A DNA stretch of 64,000 nucleotides from Streptomyces pseudovenezuelae (GTDB lineage: Bacteria > Actinomycetota > Actinomycetes > Streptomycetales > Streptomycetaceae): assembly GCF_001513955.1 (NCBI RefSeq), contig NZ_KQ948146.1:34451-98450 (forward strand). The letters are read 5' to 3'. The notes beneath the pieces were generated by a model. The model saw only the letters and a list, made by a program, of their open reading frames with translations. It ran no database searches and was not told where the DNA came from. The position numbers and the translations under genes are program-made. Shown one piece after another: positions 27,198 through 35,048 of this stretch. Position 1 is the first letter of the stretch. Each line of letters begins with the position of its first letter.

Positions 27198-28183
27198 AGG
27201 GAGATGTCCATCCTCTCCAGTAGGGCCAGCCCCAGGAACAGGTCCTGCACTCCGATCCCGGAGCTGTCGAAGAGCGTGATCTCGCTGTCGTCGGTACGGC
27301 CTTCCGCCCGACCGGTGAGGACCTCTCCGAGCGGCGTGAGGACCGTGTCCGCGGGGGCTTGCCTGCACTCGCCCATGCGGCGGGCCTGTTCGGGCAGGTC
27401 GCAGAACACCCGGGCGCGGGCGAACAGTTTGGGCGGGAGTTCCCGCTTGCCGGGAGCGTCGGCGCCCATGCACGAGAGGTGCGTACCGGGGCGGATCCAC
27501 GAGGCGTCGAACAGTGGTGCGGCGTCGGCGCGTGCGGTCGTGGCGGTGATGATCACGTCGGCCCGGGCGCAGGCTTCTTCGGCGACCGCGGCGCGGGCCG
27601 CGTGGCCCTGTGCGGCCAGTGCCGCCGCCGTACGCTCGGCGCGCCCCGCCGTACGGCCCACCACCAGCACCTCACCGACGGCCCGGACCCGGCTGACGGC
27701 CCGCACCTCGTAGGCCGCCTGGTGCCCGGTACCGAACACCGCGAGGGTGGTGGCGTCCGGGCGGGCCAGCAGGTCGACGGCGAGGGCGTCGGCGGCGGCG
27801 GTCCGGTAGGCGTTCGCGGTGCCGACCTCCAGGACGGCCGCGAGCCTGCCGGTCCGCTGGTCGAGCAGCAGCAGCAGGGTGGAGTGGTGGCGGGGCAGCT
27901 CGTGCTCGGTGTTGCCCGGCCAGTACGTGCCGATCTTCACGCCGGCGTGCGTGGCGGACGCGGAGGGCTTGAGAGTGAACCGGTTGCGCGGGTCGGATCC
28001 GTGCACGGCGAGCGAGGGGAAGACCGGGCCGTCCACCGTCGCGGCGAAGGCGGCGCGGGCCGCTTCCAGGGCCAGGTCCTCGTCGACGAGCGCGGCGGTC
28101 CGCTCCTCGGGGATGTGCAGCAGGGGTCGGACGGCGGTCGACGGGCCGGAGTGCGAGCCGGGGTGCGGGCCGGCGGAGGTCAT
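27194..28183 (-). CDS. Ornithine cyclodeaminase / mu-crystallin-family dehydrogenase
   Basis: 329 residues. The N-terminal substrate domain includes RFTLKPSASATHAGVKIGTY with the family Lys, and the Rossmann domain has LAVFGTGHQAAYEVRAV, VLVVGRTAGRAE and DVIITATTARADAAPLF, then SCMGADAPGKREL and the C-terminal DSSGIGVQDL. Members include ornithine cyclodeaminase, alanine dehydrogenase, DauB and iminosuccinate reductase. Beside a DauR-type regulator and an aldolase, a reductase of an imino or keto acid is more likely than true ornithine cyclodeaminase. The SD is AAGGG. Confidence 0.87.
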   Translation of the reverse strand: MTSAGPHPGSHSGPSTAVRPLLHIPEERTAALVDEDLALEAARAAFAATVDGPVFPSLAVHGSDPRNRFTLKPSASATHAGVKIGTYWPGNTEHELPRHHSTLLLLLDQRTGRLAAVLEVGTANAYRTAAADALAVDLLARPDATTLAVFGTGHQAAYEVRAVSRVRAVGEVLVVGRTAGRAERTAAALAAQGHAARAAVAEEACARADVIITATTARADAAPLFDASWIRPGTHLSCMGADAPGKRELPPKLFARARVFCDLPEQARRMGECRQAPADTVLTPLGEVLTGRAEGRTDDSEITLFDSSGIGVQDLFLGLALLERMDISL

Positions 28184-28193
28184 GGACAGCCCT

Positions 28194-28850
28194 TCATTTG
28201 CTGTAGTTGTAGACGGTCGCCCGGGACACGCCGAGCAGGTCCGCGATCGTCTGCGCGGCGTCCCGCGAGTCGAAGTACCCGTCCCGGTGCAGCCGCCGTA
28301 CGAGCGCCTTCTTGTCCTGTCGGCTCAGCGACCGGGGCGTGGCGGCGCGCTCCGCGGCCAACTCCTCCACCGTCCGGCGCAGTTCGCGCGTGGTGCGGTC
28401 CCGCAGGTTCTCCAGCGGCTGTTCGCGGTGCTCGGTGTCCGTGGCCACGAGGTTCGACAGGGCGAGCGTCACGGGTGAGAGCACCGACACGTCGAGATTG
28501 AGACACAGGGCCGCGATGTACTCACCGGCCTCGTTCTTGATCCCGATGGACGTGCTCTTGGCCGGGCGGCCGTCGGGGAACCGGTTGGGATAGTTCTGGA
28601 TGACGCTCGGGTACTCCGGATCGGCGATGCGGGCCAGTCCCAGCTCGGTCGCGGAGTCCCCGACCCGGCGGCCCGACAGGTTGTTCTCGATCGCCCGGAT
28701 CGCGTGCCGCGGGTCCCGAAGGTCGTGCAGGACGACCTCGCACAGGCCCGGAAACATGCGGCCGAGCGCGACAGCCATCTTCTCGGCCTCACCGATGAGG
28801 TGCTCGTCCGCGCCGTCGACGACGTCTTTGACCACCGGCACTCCGTCCAC
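28194..28850 (-). CDS. YheO/DauR-family PAS-HTH transcriptional regulator
   Basis: 218 residues from a GTG. The YheO-like PAS domain (about 20-130) has GLCEVVLHDLRDPRHAIRAIENN and STSIGIKNEAGEYIAALCLN, and the C-terminal helix-turn-helix is RDAAQTIADLLGVSRATVYNY. In Pseudomonas the same type, DauR, represses D-arginine catabolism in a dauBAR operon whose dauB is an ornithine-cyclodeaminase homologue. The present three-gene run on one strand therefore suggests D-amino-acid control. The repeat at 28859-28873 lies 9 bp upstream. Confidence 0.88.
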   Translation of the reverse strand: MDGVPVVKDVVDGADEHLIGEAEKMAVALGRMFPGLCEVVLHDLRDPRHAIRAIENNLSGRRVGDSATELGLARIADPEYPSVIQNYPNRFPDGRPAKSTSIGIKNEAGEYIAALCLNLDVSVLSPVTLALSNLVATDTEHREQPLENLRDRTTRELRRTVEELAAERAATPRSLSRQDKKALVRRLHRDGYFDSRDAAQTIADLLGVSRATVYNYSK

Positions 28851-28858
28851 GAGCCGAA

Positions 28859-28873
28859 TAGACTCATTGTCTA
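28859..28873. promoter_or_regulatory. TAGAC-N5-GTCTA inverted repeat before the DauR-type gene
   Basis: Perfect 5-bp arms with a 5-nt spacer, immediately upstream of the regulator start. It is the best candidate for its own operator. Confidence 0.5.
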
Positions 28874-29023
28874 GATCTGGACGTCGAGCCTAAGAGTACG
28901 ACGGACGGTTGTCCAGCGGAGTGAGCGAGGTGTACATATGGGCCGCCCGGGTGCGGGTCGGTGTCCTTGTGGCGCATTCTTGCTGTGTCGCCCGCGGGAC
29001 GGTGCACGGACTAGGTAGGGCCG

Positions 29024-32000
29024 ATGACTGGGAGCGTCGAGGACCCACACCCGACGGCCGGGCGGCTGGCGGCACTGCTGATCGACGCTTCGACGGAGGC
29101 GGTCAGCGCGGCCGGCGGCCACGCCGGAGGGGTCTATCTGCGCTCCCGCACGCCCGGACTGCTGCGGCTCGCCGTTCTGTCGGGACTGCCCGGACCGCTG
29201 TTCCGCCCGTGGTGGCGGCTCCACGCCGACCGTCCTTTCCCCGTCGCGGACGCCTACCGGCTCGGTGTCCAGGTGGTCCTGCCGAACGCCACCGAGACCA
29301 TGCGGCGCTACCCCCAGTTCGCCGCCGGGCTGCCGTTCCAGTTCGGCTCGCTCTACGTGCCCGTCGTCGGCGGTTCCACGACCTTCGGGGTGCTGACCGT
29401 GCTGCGTCCGGCCGTCACCGACGCCGCCGAGGTGCTGGCCGGACGCGACCGTATGGTGCGCCTCGCCCAGGAGCTGGGCGAGGCGCTGCGGGACCTGGAG
29501 GACGGGAAGCCGGACCAGGTCGCCTGGGAGGGCGAACCGGTCTGTCTGCGGCCGCCGACCGCCTCCGCGTCCGTGGGACGCGCCGGTCGCTTCGCCTGGG
29601 ATCCCCAGGCGGCCCGCATCACTCTGGACGAGGACCTGCACACCCTGCTCGGACTGCCGCCCAGCGAGTTCTCCGGCACCGTCGAAGCGTTCGCCCAGGC
29701 AGTGGCCCCCAGCGACGCGCACCGCATCCTGGCCACCCTGCGCGACACCGCCGCGGGCCGCCCTCCCGCGCTGCCCCTCTACCTGCGGGACCAGGAGGGC
29801 GCGCTGCGCCTGCTGGACCTGTGGAACGCCTTCGACCCGCCCTCCGCACCCGCGGTCCGGGGCGTGGTCGTGGCCCCGGGTCCTGCCCCCACCGCGGACT
29901 CGGCGGCCGACCTGCTGCCCGACGGTGTCTTCTGCGTGGACCGGCTGGGCCTGGTGGTCTACGCGAATCCGCGCGCCGCCCAGCTCCTGGGCCGCCCCCG
30001 CGCCGAGCTCGTCGGCCGCGACCTGTGGGAGGCCGTGCCCTGGCTGGCCCGCCCCGAGTTCGAGGACCACCTGCGGGCGGCCCTGCTCACCCCTGACCCG
30101 GTCCACTTCCATCTCGTACGACCGCCCGAGCGCGAGCCCGAGCCGCAGCCGCAGCCGCCCGCTCAGGAGACCGAGGCACTGTGGTCCGTTCCCGACACCG
30201 GGGGCCCGTGGCCCGACCGGGACGAGGTCCTGCTGCGGTCCGCTGGGAACGACACGCCACCACGGCCGGATCAGGACGATGTGCCACCTCGGTTCACCCA
30301 CGGCGACGCGCCACCACGGCACGCCGGCGATTCCGGGCCTCAGTGGTCCGCCCGCCCGGCCGAGTCACCACGGCCCACCCTCCCCGCCGAGGCACCACGG
30401 TCTTCCCACCCACCCGAGTCACCCCCGTCACCCCCGCCCGCCCGAAACGCCGCACCACCACCCCCCGACCAGAACTCCCAGCCCCCACGGCCCACCCCGG
30501 ACACCACCGGAACACCGCCGCCCGCCTCCCACGCCACGCCACCCCTCGCAGCCCAGAATCACCAGCCGTCACCCCCCGCACCGGACGCCGAGCCACCACC
30601 ACCACCCAATGGCGCCCAGCCGCCCCCACCCGCCCAGGCCCCCGGGTCCGCCCCGCAGCCGTACGAAGGCGACTGGCTCGCCGTGTCCGTGCATTCCGGA
30701 CCCGACCGGCTGACCTGTACGGTCCGGCCCGCGAGCCGGGTGGCGGACAGTCCCGCGGGGCAGGAGGCGGCCGAGGGCGCGAGCCCGCTGGCGCCGCTGT
30801 ACCGGCCGATCGCGCTGGCCATCGCCCTGACCGAGGCCTCCACCGCCCGGCAAGTGTCCGCGGTCGTGATGCGGGAGCTGCTGCCCGCCTTCGGCGGCCG
30901 CCGGCTCGCGATCTACCTGCTCCAGGAACGGCATCTGTACCTGGAGTGGGAGGCCGGCTTCCCCAAGGGCTTCCTCGCGCCCTTCGAGGGCGTGGACCTG
31001 GGCGCGCACCTGCCCGGCGTCGAGACCCTCACCACCGGCCGTCCGCTGTTCTTCGACTCGATGGAGGAGCTGACGGCCGCCTACCCGGGCATCGCCCTGG
31101 ACGCCACCGAGGGTGCCCGGGCCTTCCTGCCGCTGATCGCCTCCGGGCGGCCGGTCGGCTCCTGCATCCTCGGATTCGACCGGCCGCGCAGCTTCAGCAC
31201 CGAGGAACGCACGGTGCTCACCGCGCTGGCCGGGCTGATCGCCCACGCCATGGAGAAGGCGCAGCGCTACGAGTCGGAGACCGTCCTCGCCCGCGGCCTC
31301 CAGCAGGCGCTCCTGCCCCGCCGTCTGTCGGCGCACCCCCAGCTGGAGACCGCCGGGCGCTATCTGCCGGGCACCGCGGGGATGGACGTCGGCGGGGACT
31401 GGTACGACGTCGTCGAGTCCGGCGACGGGCTGGCCCTGGTCATCGGGGACGTGCAGGGGCACGGTGTGCAGGCGGCGGCCACCATGGGGCAGCTGCGCAG
31501 CGCGGTCAGGGCGTTCGCGCTCGGCGACCGGCCCCCGGACGAGGTGCTGAGCAGCACCAACCATCTGCTCATCGACCTCGACCCCGGCCTGTTCGCGAGC
31601 TGCTGCTACATCCGGCTCGACCCCGCCACCGGCCTGGCGAGGGCCGCCCGCGCCGGGCATCCGCCGCCCCTGCTGCGCAGCGCCGACGGCCGCACCCGGG
31701 TCCTGGACCTGCCCGGCGGGGTGGTCCTCGGGGTGGCGCCGCGAGCCCGCTATCCGGTCACCGAGCTGCGGATGGAGCCCGGCGCGATCCTGGCGCTCTA
31801 CACGGACGGGCTGGTGGAGCGGCCCGGCAGCGACATCGACCAGGGGATCACCGCACTGCGGGTGGCCCTCGCGAAGGCCGGCGCCCCGGCGGCCCGGCCG
31901 GGCGGCCGGTTCCTGGCGAGTGTGGCGGACCGGCTCACCGCGACCGCCCGGCACGCCCTGGACCGCCCCGACGACATCGCGCTGCTGCTCGCCACCCGGC

Positions 32001-32026
32001 GTGCGGCACCGTCCGGGTCGTCATGA
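29024..32026 (+). CDS. GAF-PAS-PAS-GAF-SpoIIE multidomain phosphatase
   Basis: 1000 residues. An N-terminal GAF-like domain (about 10-150) is followed by a PAS-like segment (185-240, GRFAWDPQAARITLDEDL), a clear PAS (285-365, DLLPDGVFCVDRLGLVVYAN), a Pro-rich linker (about 365-545), a GAF (590-745, AIALTEASTARQVSAVVMREL) and a PP2C-type SpoIIE domain (760-995) with DVGGDWYDVVE, VIGDVQGHGVQAAATMGQLR and RPDDIALLLA. It should dephosphorylate anti-anti-sigma factors in response to small-molecule or redox cues. No kinase domain is fused here, unlike the next gene. The DNA at 30230-30660 is CCACC-rich and open in several frames. Confidence 0.93.
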   Translation: MTGSVEDPHPTAGRLAALLIDASTEAVSAAGGHAGGVYLRSRTPGLLRLAVLSGLPGPLFRPWWRLHADRPFPVADAYRLGVQVVLPNATETMRRYPQFAAGLPFQFGSLYVPVVGGSTTFGVLTVLRPAVTDAAEVLAGRDRMVRLAQELGEALRDLEDGKPDQVAWEGEPVCLRPPTASASVGRAGRFAWDPQAARITLDEDLHTLLGLPPSEFSGTVEAFAQAVAPSDAHRILATLRDTAAGRPPALPLYLRDQEGALRLLDLWNAFDPPSAPAVRGVVVAPGPAPTADSAADLLPDGVFCVDRLGLVVYANPRAAQLLGRPRAELVGRDLWEAVPWLARPEFEDHLRAALLTPDPVHFHLVRPPEREPEPQPQPPAQETEALWSVPDTGGPWPDRDEVLLRSAGNDTPPRPDQDDVPPRFTHGDAPPRHAGDSGPQWSARPAESPRPTLPAEAPRSSHPPESPPSPPPARNAAPPPPDQNSQPPRPTPDTTGTPPPASHATPPLAAQNHQPSPPAPDAEPPPPPNGAQPPPPAQAPGSAPQPYEGDWLAVSVHSGPDRLTCTVRPASRVADSPAGQEAAEGASPLAPLYRPIALAIALTEASTARQVSAVVMRELLPAFGGRRLAIYLLQERHLYLEWEAGFPKGFLAPFEGVDLGAHLPGVETLTTGRPLFFDSMEELTAAYPGIALDATEGARAFLPLIASGRPVGSCILGFDRPRSFSTEERTVLTALAGLIAHAMEKAQRYESETVLARGLQQALLPRRLSAHPQLETAGRYLPGTAGMDVGGDWYDVVESGDGLALVIGDVQGHGVQAAATMGQLRSAVRAFALGDRPPDEVLSSTNHLLIDLDPGLFASCCYIRLDPATGLARAARAGHPPPLLRSADGRTRVLDLPGGVVLGVAPRARYPVTELRMEPGAILALYTDGLVERPGSDIDQGITALRVALAKAGAPAARPGGRFLASVADRLTATARHALDRPDDIALLLATRRAAPSGSS

Positions 32027-32055
32027 GCAGGGTCTGGAGGGTTTGTTCATGTTCT

Positions 32056-32070
32056 GTCACACCGTGTGAC
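32056..32070. promoter_or_regulatory. GTCACAC-C-GTGTGAC inverted repeat between the SpoIIE genes
   Basis: Perfect 7-bp arms around one base, followed by GCCCC/GGGGC arms at 32071-32089. The second may terminate the first SpoIIE transcript; the first looks more like an operator for the second gene. Confidence 0.5.
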
Positions 32071-32111
32071 GCCCCTCGCCTCCTGGGGCGCGGCAGTGTA
32101 GACATGGGCAC

Positions 32112-34904
32112 ATGGTCCGACTCCTGGGCCGCTCCGGGGGCGGGTCGGCCCGTCGCCCCGGCGGTCCCCGCCCACCGCAGACACCCGACCGCGCTCACGA
32201 CCGGCACGAGGGCCCCCTGAAGGGCAGTTCGCCCACGCGGGTGGAGCGCGACGGAGTCCCGACGCGACGGCGGCCGGGAGCTCTGCGGGCCGTGGTCGGC
32301 GGTCGCAGCGTGGCCGGACAGGTGTTCGTCCTCCAGGTCGTGATCGTCCTGCTGCTGGTCGTGGCCGCGGTGGTGGCCCTGGTGCTCCAGGTGCGGCACG
32401 ACAGCACCATCGAAGCCCGCAACCGTTCGGTGGCCGTCGCCCAGGCCTTCGCCAACGCCCCCGGCACCGCGGAGGCCCTCAGCAGCCCCGACCCCTCGGC
32501 GGTGCTCCAGCCGCGCGCCGAGGCGGCCCGCCGGGCGACCGACGTGGACTTCATCGTCGTCATGGACACCGAGGGCATCCGGTACACGCATCCCAAGCCG
32601 GACCGCATCGGCAAGAAGTTCGTCGGGAACATCGCCCCCGCGCTGGCGGGGGGTGTGGTGACCGAGGACATCAACGGCACCATCGGACCGCTCGTGCAGG
32701 CCGTCGTCCCGGTCAAGGCGGACGACGGCAAGGTCGTGGGTCTGGTGTCGGCGGGCATCACCACCGCGAAGGTGGGTGGCACTGCCGACCAGCAGATGCC
32801 GCTGCTCCTGACGGCCGCCGCGGTGGGACTCGCATTGGCCACGGCGGGCACGGCCCTGGTCAGCAGGCGCCTGCTGCGCCAGACGCACGGTCTGGGCCCG
32901 CACGAGATGACCCGCATGTACGAGCACCACGACGCGGTGCTGCACGCCGTGCGCGAGGGCGTGCTGATCGTCGGCGGCGAGGGCCGGCTGCTGCTCGCCA
33001 ACGACGAGGCCCACCGGCTGCTCGACCTGCCCGCCGACGCCGAGGGCCGGCACGTCCTCGACCTGTCGCTCCCCGCCGACACCGCGGGGCTGCTGGCCTC
33101 CGGCCGGGTCGCCACCGACGAGGTGCACCGGGTCAAGGACCGCCTCCTGGCGGTCAACCAGCGGCCCACGGACATCCAGGGCGGTCCTGCGGGCAGCGTC
33201 GCGACCCTGCGTGACTCGACCGAACTGCGGGCCCTGTCCGGGCGCGCCGAGGTGGCCCGGGAGCGCCTCGACATGCTGTACGACGCCACGGTGGGCATCG
33301 GCACGAGTCTGGACGTGACCCGCACCGCCGAGGAACTGGCCGAGCTCTCCGTGCCGCGGTTCGCGGACTTCGCCACCGTCGACCTCTTCGACGCGGTGCT
33401 CAGCGGGGGCCAGCCGGAGGCGGCGACCACCCTGCGCCGCACCGCGCTCAGCGGGATCCGTGAGGACGCCCCGCTGTACAAGGTCGGCGAGCGCATTCCG
33501 CTGGTCGACTCGGCTCCCCAGGCCCGCGGCATCAGCAGCGGCCGGGCCGTCCTGGAGGCCCGTCTCGCCGAGGCCACCGGGTGGCGCGCACAGGACCTGG
33601 AACGCTCCACCCAGGTCATCGAGTACGGCATCCACTCGCTGATCGCCGTCCCGCTGCGGGTCGGCGATCTGGTCCTGGGCACGGTCAGCTTCTGGCGCTC
33701 GGACAAGCCCCAGCCCTTCGACACCGAAGAGGTCGCGCTCGCCGAGGAGCTCGTCACCCGGGCCGCGGTCTCCATCGACAACGCCCGCCGTTACACCCGC
33801 GAGCACACTATGGCGGTGACGCTCCAGCGCAGTCTGCTGCCGCGCCGGCTGCCCGAGCAGGACGCCCTGGACATCGCCTACAAGTACCTGCCCGCGCAGG
33901 CCGGGGTGGGCGGCGACTGGTTCGACGTCCTGCCGCTGTCCGGTGCGCGGGTCGCGCTCGTGGTCGGCGACGTCGTGGGGCACGGGCTGCACGCCGCGGC
34001 CACGATGGGCCGGCTGCGCACGGCGGTGCACAACTTCTCCGCGCTCGACCTGCCGCCCGACGAACTGCTCGCCCTGCTGGACGAGTTGGTCGCCCGGATC
34101 GACCAGGACGAGGCGGAGGAGAGCGGCAACTCCCCCGTCACGGGCGCGACCTGCCTGTACGCCGTCTACGACCCGGTGTCCCGGCTGTGCACGATCGCCC
34201 GCGCCGGCCATCCGCCGCCCGCCCTCATCCACCCCGACGGCAGCGTCGAGTACCCCGAGGTGCCCGCCGGCCCTCCGCTCGGCCTCGGCGGCCTGCCGTT
34301 CGAGACGGCCGACCTGGAACTCGCCGAGGGCAGCCGTCTGGTGCTCTACACGGACGGGCTCGTGGAGGACCGGGAGCGGGACATCGACGTGGGTCTGGAG
34401 CTGCTGCGGACCGCCCTGGAGCAGGCGGGACCCTCGCCCGAGGACACCTGCCGGGCCGTACTGGACGCGCGGCCGCCGTCCCGGGCCACCGACGACATCG
34501 CCCTGATCGTGGCCCGCACCCAGGCGCTGGCGACCGACCGGATCGCCGAGTGGCAGGTCCCCGCCGACCCGGCGGCCGTATCGGACGTACGGGCGGCGGT
34601 GTCCCGGCAGCTCTCCCGCTGGGATCTGGACGACCTCGCGTTCACCACGGAGCTGATCCTGAGCGAGCTCGTCACCAACGCGATCCGTTACGGCGGCGAC
34701 TCCATCCACGTCCGCATGCTGTTCGACCGCGCCCTGATCTGTGAGGTGTTCGACACCAGCAGCACCTCGCCGCATCTGCGGTACGCGGCCATGACCGACG
34801 AGGGCGGTCGCGGGCTGTTCCTCGTCGCCCAGCTCAGCGAGCGCTGGGGCACCCGGTACACCCCGGAGGGCAAGGTCATCTGGGCGGAACAGCCGCTGCC
34901 GTGA
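32112..34904 (+). CDS. Membrane Cache-PAS-GAF-SpoIIE-HATPase sensor phosphatase/kinase
   Basis: 930 residues. The basic N-terminus is followed by TM1 (about 66-90, QVFVLQVVIVLLLVVAAVV), an extracellular CitA/DcuS-like Cache domain (ARRATDVDFIVVMDTEGIRY, GTIGPLVQAVVPV), TM2 (about 230-250), PAS (270-365), GAF (390-560), SpoIIE PP2C (575-795; GVGGDWFDVLPL, VGDVVGHGLHAAATMG) and an RsbW-like ATPase (about 815-925; ELILSELVTNAIRYGG, GGRGLFLV). One protein could both phosphorylate and dephosphorylate an anti-sigma-antagonist partner in response to an outside ligand. No SD precedes the ATG at 32112, so a GTG some 40 codons later is possible. Confidence 0.92.
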   Translation: MVRLLGRSGGGSARRPGGPRPPQTPDRAHDRHEGPLKGSSPTRVERDGVPTRRRPGALRAVVGGRSVAGQVFVLQVVIVLLLVVAAVVALVLQVRHDSTIEARNRSVAVAQAFANAPGTAEALSSPDPSAVLQPRAEAARRATDVDFIVVMDTEGIRYTHPKPDRIGKKFVGNIAPALAGGVVTEDINGTIGPLVQAVVPVKADDGKVVGLVSAGITTAKVGGTADQQMPLLLTAAAVGLALATAGTALVSRRLLRQTHGLGPHEMTRMYEHHDAVLHAVREGVLIVGGEGRLLLANDEAHRLLDLPADAEGRHVLDLSLPADTAGLLASGRVATDEVHRVKDRLLAVNQRPTDIQGGPAGSVATLRDSTELRALSGRAEVARERLDMLYDATVGIGTSLDVTRTAEELAELSVPRFADFATVDLFDAVLSGGQPEAATTLRRTALSGIREDAPLYKVGERIPLVDSAPQARGISSGRAVLEARLAEATGWRAQDLERSTQVIEYGIHSLIAVPLRVGDLVLGTVSFWRSDKPQPFDTEEVALAEELVTRAAVSIDNARRYTREHTMAVTLQRSLLPRRLPEQDALDIAYKYLPAQAGVGGDWFDVLPLSGARVALVVGDVVGHGLHAAATMGRLRTAVHNFSALDLPPDELLALLDELVARIDQDEAEESGNSPVTGATCLYAVYDPVSRLCTIARAGHPPPALIHPDGSVEYPEVPAGPPLGLGGLPFETADLELAEGSRLVLYTDGLVEDRERDIDVGLELLRTALEQAGPSPEDTCRAVLDARPPSRATDDIALIVARTQALATDRIAEWQVPADPAAVSDVRAAVSRQLSRWDLDDLAFTTELILSELVTNAIRYGGDSIHVRMLFDRALICEVFDTSSTSPHLRYAAMTDEGGRGLFLVAQLSERWGTRYTPEGKVIWAEQPLP

Positions 34905-34952
34905 CCCGGTTCGGGGGCCGGTTCGGGGGCCGGAGCACCCATAAATTGACCT

Positions 34953-34964
34953 TATGAGCTCATA
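34953..34964. promoter_or_regulatory. Palindrome TATGAGCTCATA upstream of fprA
   Basis: A 12-bp perfect palindrome flanked by ACCT and GGTT, 49 bp past the SpoIIE stop and 85 bp before fprA. It is AT-rich for this genome and so looks like a regulator site rather than a terminator. Confidence 0.5.
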
Positions 34965-34984
34965 GGTTGGACCCGCGTACCGAC

Positions 34985-35003
34985 TTAGGCTTGCCTTAGC
35001 TTA
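34985..35003. promoter_or_regulatory. Iron box (IdeR/DmdR-type) upstream of fprA
   Basis: TTAGGCTTGCCTTAGCTTA matches the 19-bp consensus TWAGGTWAGSCTWACCTWA at 16 positions. It lies 45 bp before the fprA start, suitable for iron-dependent repression by DmdR1/IdeR. Confidence 0.65.
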
Positions 35004-35048
35004 GGCTTCCCCCGAGTTGATCTGTCACCGCTCGAAGGGAACCTGATC

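Noticed and set aside
25794..27713. 639-codon plus-strand frame opposite the aldolase and cyclodeaminase-family genes
   Set aside because: It is antisense to motif-rich PLP and Rossmann genes.
30230..30660. CCACC-rich stretch with many open frames, possibly separate small genes
   Set aside because: It is the Pro-rich linker of the SpoIIE protein, whose frame continues through it.
31935..34775. 946-codon minus-strand frame opposite the second SpoIIE gene
   Set aside because: Composition is Gly/Arg/Val-rich nonsense and the plus strand has clear domain motifs.
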